DNA of 58,187 nt, taken from the NCBI RefSeq assembly GCF_030406405.1, contig NZ_JAUEPL010000045.1:1-58187 (forward strand), given 5' to 3'. The notes beneath the pieces were generated by a model that saw nothing but the letters and a program-made list of their open reading frames with translations, searched no databases and was not told the DNA's origin. The stretch comes from Streptomyces ficellus. Its GTDB lineage: Bacteria; Actinomycetota; Actinomycetes; Streptomycetales; Streptomycetaceae. Position 1 is the stretch's first letter. Each line of letters opens with the position of its first letter. Position numbers and translations under genes: made by a program. Positions 40,832-48,173 of the stretch are shown here, in pieces.

Positions 40832-42805
40832 ATGCCGATACGTGCGCGGAGAACCCCCATGTCGAGCAGCGCCCTGGTGGTGGCCACAGCCGCCCTGACG
40901 ACCGCACTGATGCCGCCGGGGAGCGCGCAGAGCGCGCCCGCCCGGGAATCGCAGCCCATCTACTCGTACGACAACGCCATCCGCGAGTCCGTGTGGGTGG
41001 ACACCGGCCTGGACGGCGACCGCGACGGGAAGAGCGACCGGGTCGCCGTCGACATCATCCGGCCGCGCGAGACGGCCCAGCAGGGCCGCAAGATCCCCGT
41101 CATCATGGACGCCAGCCCCTACTACTCCTGCTGCGGGCGCGGCAACGAGAGCCAGAAGAAGACGTACGGCCCAAGCGGCGACCCCGTCCAGTTCCCGCTC
41201 TTCTACGACAACTACTTCGTCCCGCGCGGCTACGCCTTCGCCGCCGTCGACCTGGCCGGAACCAGCCGCTCGGACGGCTGCGACGACGTCGGCGGCCGCT
41301 CCGACGTCCAGTCCGCCAAGGCCGTCGTCGACTGGCTGAACGGCCGGGCCCGCGGCTACACCACCCGTACCGGCACCGAACGCGCCCACGCGACCGGCTG
41401 GTCCACCGGTGACACCGGCATGATCGGCAAGAGCTGGGACGGCACCATCGCCAACGGCGTCGCCGCCACCGGCGTCGAGGGCCTGAAGACCATCGTCCCG
41501 ATCGGCGCCATCTCCTCCTGGTACGACTACTACTTCGCCAAGGGCGCCCCGCTGTACGACTCCGGGCCCGACTGGCTCTCGAACTACGTCAACAGCCCCG
41601 ACGCCCGCGCCCGCTGCGGCCACGTCCAGCAACGCCTCGTGGACGGCGCGCCGCGCACCGGCGACTGGACCCGGCTGTGGGAGGACCGTGACTACGTCAA
41701 GGACGCGCACAAGGTGAAGGCCAGCGTCTTCGTCGTGCACGGGCAGCAGGACCTCAACGTCCGCGCCAAGCACTTCGGGCAGTGGTGGGACGCCCTCGCC
41801 GAGCAGGGTGTCGAGCGCAAGATCTGGCTCTCGCAGACCGGGCACGTCGACCCCTTCGACTTCCGCCGCGCCGACTGGGTACGCACCCTGCACCGCTGGT
41901 TCGACCACCAACTGCTCGGCTACCGGAACGGCGCTCAGAGCGAGCCGATGGCGGACATCGAGCGGGCCCCCGGGCAGTGGTCCACCGACCGCGTCTGGCC
42001 GCCACGCGCCACCGCCACCACCACGCTCCGCCCCGGCAAGGGAGCGGCGCCCGGTGTCGGCACCCTGGGCCTGGTGCCGCCCCGGCCCGGAGCCACCGAG
42101 ACGTTCACCGACGACCCCGCGCTCGGCGAACTGGACTGGGCCGCGCACATCGACAGCTCCACGCCCTCCAAGGCCGGCTTCGTCTCCCGCCCGCTCGCCA
42201 AGGACCTGCGCCTGTCCGGCGCCTCCTCCGTCACCGTCACGGCCACCCCGAACACCACGAGCGCCCACCTGTCCGCCGTCCTCGTGGACCTCGGGCCCGA
42301 CACCATCCGCGACTACACGGCTCGCGGCGAAGGCATCACCACCCTGCCCGAACGCACCTGCTGGGGCGCGAGCACGACCGGTGACAGCGCCTGCTTCAAG
42401 GAGACGGCGGCGAAGACCGCGGACGTCGGCTTCACCGTCTTCAGCCGTGGCTGGGCCGACCTCGGCAACTGGGCCGACGAGCACGAAGGCCGCCCCCTGA
42501 CCCCCGGCAAGGCCCACACCATCACGCTCGACCTGGCCTCCGCCGACCATGTCATCCCGGCCGGACACCGCCTCGCGCTCATCATCGGCGGCACCGACAA
42601 GGACCTCATCGACCCTCCCGCGTCCACCCCCACCCTCACCCTCGACCTCGCCCGCACCACCGCGAGGCTCCCCATCGTCGGCGGCGCCGGGGCCTATCTG
42701 CGCGCCACCTCCGGCACGATGCGCCAGGCGCCGCACCAGACCCCCCTGGCCGGCGTCACCACCCCGCGCCCCATCCCGCCGATCCCCGGAGGCAGCACCC
42801 GATGA
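40832..42805 (+). CDS. Secreted X-Pro dipeptidyl-peptidase / CocE-NonD family hydrolase
   Basis: A 657-residue exported serine hydrolase. The signal peptide is about 1-35. The alpha/beta-hydrolase domain has the nucleophile Ser in MIGKSWDGTIANG near residue 208, an acid Asp in VFVVHGQQDLNV near 308 and His in SQTGHVDPFDF near 340; the C-terminal jelly roll matches the CocE/PepX lid. It probably removes X-Pro dipeptides from peptides outside the cell. ATG 40832 is preferred; GTG 40817 is an in-frame alternative, and neither has a good Shine-Dalgarno. TACTGT at 40787-40792 is a likely -10. The stop overlaps the M14 peptidase start as ATGA, so both peptidases are made together. Confidence 0.88.
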   Translation: MPIRARRTPMSSSALVVATAALTTALMPPGSAQSAPARESQPIYSYDNAIRESVWVDTGLDGDRDGKSDRVAVDIIRPRETAQQGRKIPVIMDASPYYSCCGRGNESQKKTYGPSGDPVQFPLFYDNYFVPRGYAFAAVDLAGTSRSDGCDDVGGRSDVQSAKAVVDWLNGRARGYTTRTGTERAHATGWSTGDTGMIGKSWDGTIANGVAATGVEGLKTIVPIGAISSWYDYYFAKGAPLYDSGPDWLSNYVNSPDARARCGHVQQRLVDGAPRTGDWTRLWEDRDYVKDAHKVKASVFVVHGQQDLNVRAKHFGQWWDALAEQGVERKIWLSQTGHVDPFDFRRADWVRTLHRWFDHQLLGYRNGAQSEPMADIERAPGQWSTDRVWPPRATATTTLRPGKGAAPGVGTLGLVPPRPGATETFTDDPALGELDWAAHIDSSTPSKAGFVSRPLAKDLRLSGASSVTVTATPNTTSAHLSAVLVDLGPDTIRDYTARGEGITTLPERTCWGASTTGDSACFKETAAKTADVGFTVFSRGWADLGNWADEHEGRPLTPGKAHTITLDLASADHVIPAGHRLALIIGGTDKDLIDPPASTPTLTLDLARTTARLPIVGGAGAYLRATSGTMRQAPHQTPLAGVTTPRPIPPIPGGSTR

Positions 42806-44100
42806 CCCCACGCGCCGCACGCGTCCGCGCCCTCGCCGTGACCGTCACCGCCGCCGCCCTCGCCCTCCCGCTGATCACCGCCCCAGCCCAGGCCTCGCCC
42901 ACCCCGCCGCCCCGCACCGGCTTCGAGACCAGCCACGGCGCCCGCTGGACCACCCAGCCCGAGGAGCAGCGCTTCCTCACCGCCGTCGACCGGGCGAGCG
43001 ACCGCGTGTCGATGACGCGCATCGGCACCACCCGGCAGGGCCGTCCCCTCCAGCTCGTACGGATCTCCACCGCCCCCACCACCAACACCGTGCTCCTCAT
43101 CTGTGCCCAGCACGGCGATGAGCCGTCCGGCCGCGAGGCCTGCCTGACCACGGTCCGCGACCTCGCGTACGCCGAGGACCGTGAGACCCGGCGCTTCCTC
43201 GCCCGTACGACCGTCCTCGTCATCCCCACCGCCAACCCCGACGGCCGCGCGGCCGGCACCCGCACCAACGCCGAGGGGGCCGACATCAACCGCGACCACA
43301 TCGCGCTCAGGACCGCCGAGGGCCGCGCCATGGCCGCCGTGATCCGCGACCACAAGCCCGATGTCGTCTACGACTTGCACGAGTACGGCGCCACCCCGCC
43401 GTACTACGACAAGGACCTGCTCGCGCTGTGGCCGCGCAACCTCAACACCGACGCCCACGTCCACGACGAGGCGCACACCCTGTCCGAGTCGTACGTCCGC
43501 CCGACCGCCGAACGGGCCGGGTTCACCAGCGGGGTCTACGGCATCTGGACCGACCCCGTCACCGGAGAGCCCGTCAAGCAGGTCGCGGGCGACGGCCAGG
43601 AGCGCATCCTGCGCAACGCGGCGGGCGTCAAGCACGCCATCGGGCTGCTCGTGGAGACCCGCGTCGACCCCCTTGACGACGCGGAGCAGAAGAACCCGGC
43701 CCTCAACAACCGACGCCGCGTCGACACCCAACTGGCCGCCCTGGACGGGCTCTTCGCGTACGTGGACGACCGGCGGCCCGCCATCGAGGCGGCCACCACG
43801 ACGGCCCGGCTGGCGGGCTTGCGCGACCGGGGCCCGGTCCACCTGGGCGGGGCCGACAACGACCCGGCGGAGCCCTCGGAAACCCTCCAGGACCCGCCCT
43901 GCGGCTACCGGCTCAGCCCCGCCCAGTACGCCGACGTCGGCGACGAACTGGCCCTCCACGGCGTCAGCGCCAGGGCCGGCGGCGACGGTGCCGGGGCGTT
44001 CGTACCCCTGCGGCAGTCCCGGCGCGCCCTGGTGCCGCTGCTGCTCGACACCCGCGCGGCCTACCACCTCACCGCCGGGCAACCAGTCGCCGCCTGTTGA
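42802..44100 (+). CDS. Secreted M14 family zinc carboxypeptidase
   Basis: A 432-residue exported metallopeptidase. The signal peptide is about 1-31. The zinc ligands are His and Glu in LLICAQHGDEPSGRE near residue 105 and His in VVYDLHEYG near 193; the general-base Glu is probably in GLLVETRVDP near 281. PTANPDGRAAGTRTNAEGADINRDH is a typical M14 substrate-binding segment. It would trim C-terminal residues or act on cell-wall peptides. Its ATG overlaps the TGA of the X-Pro peptidase in ATGA, so the pair may degrade peptides from both ends. Confidence 0.88.
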   Translation: MTPRAARVRALAVTVTAAALALPLITAPAQASPTPPPRTGFETSHGARWTTQPEEQRFLTAVDRASDRVSMTRIGTTRQGRPLQLVRISTAPTTNTVLLICAQHGDEPSGREACLTTVRDLAYAEDRETRRFLARTTVLVIPTANPDGRAAGTRTNAEGADINRDHIALRTAEGRAMAAVIRDHKPDVVYDLHEYGATPPYYDKDLLALWPRNLNTDAHVHDEAHTLSESYVRPTAERAGFTSGVYGIWTDPVTGEPVKQVAGDGQERILRNAAGVKHAIGLLVETRVDPLDDAEQKNPALNNRRRVDTQLAALDGLFAYVDDRRPAIEAATTTARLAGLRDRGPVHLGGADNDPAEPSETLQDPPCGYRLSPAQYADVGDELALHGVSARAGGDGAGAFVPLRQSRRALVPLLLDTRAAYHLTAGQPVAAC

Positions 44101-44181
44101 TGCCGGGAGGTGTGGGACCTGTGTGGTAGGGGGTACCGGAGAGCGAAAACAGGCTCCATGAACTGCTGAAAGGTGCCGCTT

Positions 44182-45951
44182 GTGTCGCACGACGAACAGA
44201 AACCGGGGCAACGGAGGCGGCTGCCCGTGAAGGCGGCCCTCCCGGGCCGCCACCCCCACGAGGACAGGCCCCCCGTCACCGACCGGGTGGTGTTCGGCGT
44301 GACGGCCGTGCTCACCCTCGCCTTCGTGGCCTGGGGATCCGTCGCCACCAAGTCGCTGGAGAACATCTCCGACACGATGCTGAGCGGCCTGATGCACCAC
44401 GGCGGCTGGGCCTTCGTCCTGGCCGCCTCCGGCTTCGTGGTCTTCGCTCTCTGGCTCGCCGTCAGCCGCTACGGCAGGATCCAGCTCGGCCAGGAGCACG
44501 AGGAGCCCGAGTTCCGTACGGTCTCATGGGTCGCGATGATGTTCAGCGCGGGCATGGGCATCGGCCTGATGTTCTACGGGGTCAGCGAGCCCCTCGCGCA
44601 CTACACCACCCCGCCCCCGGGCACCGACCCCGCCGACTCGGCGGACGCCATGCAGACGGCGCTGGCCACGACCCTCTTCCACTGGACCCTCCACCCCTGG
44701 GCGATCTACGCGGTCGTGGGCCTCGCCATCGCGTACAGCACCTTCCGGCGCCGCAGGCGGCAGACGATCAGCGCCGTCTTCGAGCCGCTGATCGGCAAGA
44801 AGCGCGCCAACGGGGCACCGGGCCGGGTCATCGACATCCTCGCGATCTTCGCCACGCTCTTCGGCTCCGCCACCTCCCTCGGCCTCGGCGCCCTGCAGAT
44901 CGGCAGCGGATTCCGGGAACTGGGCTGGATGGAGAAGGCGGGCACCGGGCTGCTCGTCTCCATCATCGGCGTGCTGACGGTGTGCTTCGTCTTCTCCGCC
45001 GTCTCCGGGGTCGAGCGGGGCATCCAGTGGCTGTCCAACACCAACATGGTGCTGGCCGTGGTGCTCGCCCTGTTCGTGTTCCTCGCGGGCCCCACCATCC
45101 TCATCCTCGACCTGATCCCCACCTCCCTCGCCTCCTACGTCGGTGAGCTGCCGCAGCTCGCCGGCCGTACCGAGGCGGCGGCCGGCGGCGGCGACGTCGC
45201 CGACTGGCTGAGCAGCTGGACGGTCTTCTACTGGGCCTGGTGGATCTCCTGGACCCCGTTCGTCGGCATGTTCATCGCCCGGATCAGCCGTGGCCGGACG
45301 ATCCGCCAGTTCATCGGCGGCGTGATCCTGGTGCCCAGCGCGGTGAGCCTGGTCTGGTTCGCCATCTTCGGCGGTACGTCCATGCGCCTCCAGGAGCAGG
45401 GACGGCTCGGCGACGAGGCGACACCCGAGGGCCAGCTCTTCGGCGTGCTCCAGGAGTTCCCGATCGCCGGCGTGATGAGCCTGCTCGTGATGGTCCTGGT
45501 CGGGATCTTCTTCATCTCCGGAGCCGACGCCGCCTCGATCGTGATGGGCACGCTCTCGCAGGGCGGCACCTTCGAACCCGCCCGGCTGGTGGTCATCTTC
45601 TGGGGCGTGGTGACCGGTGGCGTGGCGGCCGTGATGCTGCTCGTCGGCCAGGGCAAGGGCGACGCCCTCGCCGGACTGCAACATCTCACGATCCTCGTCG
45701 CGGCCCCGTTCGTGCTGGTGATGGTGGGCATGTGCCTGTCCCTGATGCGGGACCTGCGCCAGGACCCGCTGATCGTGCGGGGCGAGCTCGCCGAGGAGGC
45801 CGTGGAGGAGGCGGTGATCGCGGGCCACGAGAAGTACGCGGGCGACTTCGAGATCCGCATCGGCCCCGGCACGACGACACCGAGGGGCGACCAGCCCCCG
45901 GCCCCCGGCCGCGACCGGAACCGCGACCGCGACGGGGGCGAGCCCACCTGA
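44182..45951 (+). CDS. BCCT family transporter (betaine/choline/carnitine)
   Basis: A 589-residue membrane protein with about twelve hydrophobic segments. The family core is clear: FSAGMGIGLMFYGVSEPLAHY near residue 115, TLFHWTLHPWAIYAVVGLAIAY near 160, and the WAWWISWTPFVGMFIARISRGRTIR block near 355 with the aromatic residues that form the betaine box. The C-terminal tail is hydrophilic and ends in RDRNRDRDGG-type charge repeats, which in osmosensing members senses potassium. It takes up compatible solutes, probably driven by sodium or protons. GTG 44182 is chosen because AAAGG lies 8 bases upstream. Its 3' end is duplicated along with its terminator. Confidence 0.92.
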   Translation: MSHDEQKPGQRRRLPVKAALPGRHPHEDRPPVTDRVVFGVTAVLTLAFVAWGSVATKSLENISDTMLSGLMHHGGWAFVLAASGFVVFALWLAVSRYGRIQLGQEHEEPEFRTVSWVAMMFSAGMGIGLMFYGVSEPLAHYTTPPPGTDPADSADAMQTALATTLFHWTLHPWAIYAVVGLAIAYSTFRRRRRQTISAVFEPLIGKKRANGAPGRVIDILAIFATLFGSATSLGLGALQIGSGFRELGWMEKAGTGLLVSIIGVLTVCFVFSAVSGVERGIQWLSNTNMVLAVVLALFVFLAGPTILILDLIPTSLASYVGELPQLAGRTEAAAGGGDVADWLSSWTVFYWAWWISWTPFVGMFIARISRGRTIRQFIGGVILVPSAVSLVWFAIFGGTSMRLQEQGRLGDEATPEGQLFGVLQEFPIAGVMSLLVMVLVGIFFISGADAASIVMGTLSQGGTFEPARLVVIFWGVVTGGVAAVMLLVGQGKGDALAGLQHLTILVAAPFVLVMVGMCLSLMRDLRQDPLIVRGELAEEAVEEAVIAGHEKYAGDFEIRIGPGTTTPRGDQPPAPGRDRNRDRDGGEPT

Positions 45952-45957
45952 CGCGCC

Positions 45958-45995
45958 GCCCCCTCTCCCTGTGCCGCCGTGCCGGGGGAGGGGGC
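45958..45995 (+). terminator. Terminator-like hairpin 1 after the BCCT gene
   Basis: Arms GCCCCCTCTCCC (45958-45969) and GGGGGAGGGGGC (45984-45995) pair at 11 of 12 positions with a 14-base loop, starting 7 bases after the stop. No T run follows, as is common in Streptomyces. Confidence 0.7.
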
Positions 45996-46046
45996 TCCTC
46001 GCGCTGGACCGCGATGGCGTCCGGGGCGAGCCCACCTGACGCGCCG

Positions 46047-46083
46047 CCCCGCCTCCCGTGCGCCACCGCGCCGGGAGGCGGGG
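46047..46083 (+). terminator. Terminator-like hairpin 2 after the BCCT gene
   Basis: Arms CCCCGCCTCCC (46047-46057) and GGGAGGCGGGG (46073-46083) are perfectly complementary. This is the duplicated copy of hairpin 1; both arms have changed together so that pairing is kept. Confidence 0.75.
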
Positions 46084-46194
46084 ACCTCGCCCGGACGGAG
46101 GCGCACTGCGGCTCCCTGGCCGCGCGCCGCCCTCGGCGACGGCGGCGCAATCCGGCTCCTGGCGCCCTCGGCGAACTCGCCGGATCGCTCTGGC

Positions 46195-46200
46195 TAGGAT
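46195..46200 (+). promoter_or_regulatory. Candidate -10 for the second ABC-F gene
   Basis: TAGGAT is followed by 10 bases and ATG 46211, giving a 5' UTR of about 3-4 bases with no Shine-Dalgarno. The endonuclease V gene has the same TAGGnT arrangement at the same distance. Confidence 0.4.
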
Positions 46201-46210
46201 TTACGCCCTG

Positions 46211-47848
46211 ATGACTGCAACCCTCGTCGCCAAGGACCTCGCCGCCGGCCACGGCGAACGCTCCCTCTTCTCCGGCCTCGACCTCGTCGTCGCGCCCGGC
46301 GACGTGATCGGCCTGGTCGGCGCCAACGGCGCCGGCAAATCGACCCTGCTGCGGCTCCTGGCCCGGCTCGACACGCCCGAGCACGGGGAGCTGCGCCTCT
46401 CGCCGCCCACCGCCACCGTGGGCCACCTCCCGCAGGAGCCCGAGCGCCGCGCGGGCGAGACCGTACGGGACTTCCTCGCCCGCCGTACCGGTGTCGCCGC
46501 CGCCCAGATCGCGATGGAGGAGGCCACCCAGGGTCTGGTCAACGGCACGCCCGGCGCCGACGACGCGTACGCCGTCAGCCTGGAGCGCTGGCTGGACCTG
46601 GGCGGCGCCGACCTCGATGAGCGGGCCGAGGAAGTGGCCGCCTCCCTCGGTCTGACGGTCGGGCTCGACCAGCCGATGACCTCCCTCTCCGGCGGCCAGG
46701 CCGCCCGCGCCGGACTCGCCTCGCTGCTCCTCTCCCGGTACGACGTCTTCCTGCTGGACGAGCCGACCAACGACCTCGACCTCGACGGCCTGGAGCGGCT
46801 GGAACGCTTCGTCCAGGGCCTGCGCGCCGGGACGGTCGTCATCAGCCACGACCGCGAATTCCTCACCCGCACCGTCACCAAGGTCCTCGAACTGGACCTG
46901 GCGCAGCAGGAGATCACACTGTACGGAGGCGGTTACGAGGCGTACCTGGAGGAGCGGGAGACCGCCCGTCGGCACGCCCGCGAGGAGTTCGAGGAGTACG
47001 CCGACAAGAAGGCCGCCCTCGAAGGCCGCGCCCAGACGCAGCGTTCCTGGATGGACAAGGGCGTCAAGAACGCCCGCCGCAAGGCGACCGACAACGACAA
47101 GATCGGCCGCAAGTTCCGCAGCGAGGCAAGCGAGAAGCAGGCGGCCAAGGCGCGCCAGACACAGCGCATGATCGAGCGCCTCGACACCGTCGACGAGCCC
47201 CGCAAGGAGTGGGAGCTGCGGATGGAGATCGCCGCCGCCCCGCGCTCCGGCTCGGTCGTGGCGACCCTGCGCGACGCCGAAGTGGACCGCGGCGACTTCC
47301 ACTTCGGCCCGGCCTCGCTCCAGATCGACTGGGCCGACCGGGTCGCCATCACCGGCGCCAACGGCGCGGGCAAGTCGACCCTGCTCGCCGCCCTCCTGGG
47401 CCGCCTCCCGCTGGACGCGGGCCATGCCTCACTGGGCGCGGGCGTCGTCGTCGGCGAGGTCGACCAGGCCCGCAGGCTCTTCCACGGCTCCGAGTCCCTG
47501 CTCGACGCGTTCTGCGCCGCCGTACCCGACACGGAACCGGCCGAAGTGCGCACGCTGCTCGCCAAGTTCGGGCTGAAGGCGGCCCACGTACTGCGCCCCG
47601 CGACCACCCTGTCGCCCGGCGAACGCACCCGTGCCGCCCTCGCCCTGCTCCAGGGCCGTGGCGTCAACCTGCTGGTCCTGGACGAGCCGACCAACCACCT
47701 CGACCTGCCGGCCATCGAACAGCTGGAGTCGGCCCTCGACTCGTACGAGGGAACCCTGCTCCTGGTCACGCACGACCGGCGCATGCTGGACGCGGTCCGT
47801 ACGACACGCCGGATCGAGGTGGCGGCCGGCAAGGTCACCGAGGAGTGA
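46211..47848 (+). CDS. ABC-F family ATPase (second copy, distinct subtype)
   Basis: A 545-residue protein with two ABC cassettes and no membrane domain. Cassette 1: GLVGANGAGKSTLL near residue 35, SLSGGQ and FLLDEPTNDLDLD; cassette 2: AITGANGAGKSTLL near 379, LSPGER and LVLDEPTNHLDL. The linker between them (EYADKKAALEGRAQTQRSWM and KNARRKATDNDKIGRKFRSE) is long and basic. It is only distantly similar to the ABC-F at 14649-16283 and lacks a structured leader. TAGGAT (46195-46200) ends 10 bases before the ATG, so the leader is only a few bases. Likely a ribosome-associated factor or drug-protection protein. Confidence 0.85.
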   Translation: MTATLVAKDLAAGHGERSLFSGLDLVVAPGDVIGLVGANGAGKSTLLRLLARLDTPEHGELRLSPPTATVGHLPQEPERRAGETVRDFLARRTGVAAAQIAMEEATQGLVNGTPGADDAYAVSLERWLDLGGADLDERAEEVAASLGLTVGLDQPMTSLSGGQAARAGLASLLLSRYDVFLLDEPTNDLDLDGLERLERFVQGLRAGTVVISHDREFLTRTVTKVLELDLAQQEITLYGGGYEAYLEERETARRHAREEFEEYADKKAALEGRAQTQRSWMDKGVKNARRKATDNDKIGRKFRSEASEKQAAKARQTQRMIERLDTVDEPRKEWELRMEIAAAPRSGSVVATLRDAEVDRGDFHFGPASLQIDWADRVAITGANGAGKSTLLAALLGRLPLDAGHASLGAGVVVGEVDQARRLFHGSESLLDAFCAAVPDTEPAEVRTLLAKFGLKAAHVLRPATTLSPGERTRAALALLQGRGVNLLVLDEPTNHLDLPAIEQLESALDSYEGTLLLVTHDRRMLDAVRTTRRIEVAAGKVTEE

Positions 47849-47854
47849 GGACCG

Positions 47855-48028
47855 CTACGGGCGGTCCTCCGGCTCCTCGTACACGTCGTCCTCCGACAGC
47901 ACCCCCTCGGGCTCACGCGGCTGCGCGGCCCGGTCGCCGGGCTTGCGCTCCTGCTGCCGCTCCGCCTCCCGCTTCTCCTCCTCGAGACGCTTGCGGACCT
48001 CTTCGGGCTTGTCTCCGACCTGGTTCAT
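47855..48028 (-). CDS. Small highly charged hypothetical protein (57 aa)
   Basis: A short gene starting at ATG 48028 after GGAGACGG. It encodes 57 residues that are almost all charged or polar: MNQVGDKPEEVRKRLEEEKR, then EAERQQERKPGD and a C-terminal VLSEDDVYEEPEDRP. The first half would form one long amphipathic or coiled-coil helix; the tail is acidic and disordered. There is no Cys, Trp or membrane segment. I recall similar small proteins in other streptomycetes but know no function. It lies in the 3' gap between the convergent ABC-F gene and tex. Confidence 0.6.
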   Translation of the reverse strand: MNQVGDKPEEVRKRLEEEKREAERQQERKPGDRAAQPREPEGVLSEDDVYEEPEDRP

Positions 48029-48173
48029 GACCGTCTCCGTCCTCTCCGTCGTCCTCCGTCGTCTTCCGCCGCTGGATGGTCCTGCGACGCGGCCAGGGTC
48101 ACACAGCCGGAACGCGCCCGCACGCCGGCCGGGGTGGGCAGGAGCCCCCTGCCCACCCCGGCCCACGCCCCTC

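Larger units (their letters stand above)
45935..46110. repeat. 88-base tandem duplication across the stop and terminator of the BCCT gene
   Basis: A 28-base stretch at 45935-45962, which includes the TGA of the transporter (45949-45951), recurs exactly at 46023-46050. The sequences after each copy are diverged but both fold into a hairpin, so the unit of about 88 bases (stop plus terminator) has been duplicated. Confidence 0.85.

Noticed and set aside
40801..41412. ATG 8 bases after a good -10 box, opening a 203-codon frame
   Set aside because: The frame is out of phase with the X-Pro peptidase, whose motifs are certain. The translation is Arg/Pro-rich with no family features.
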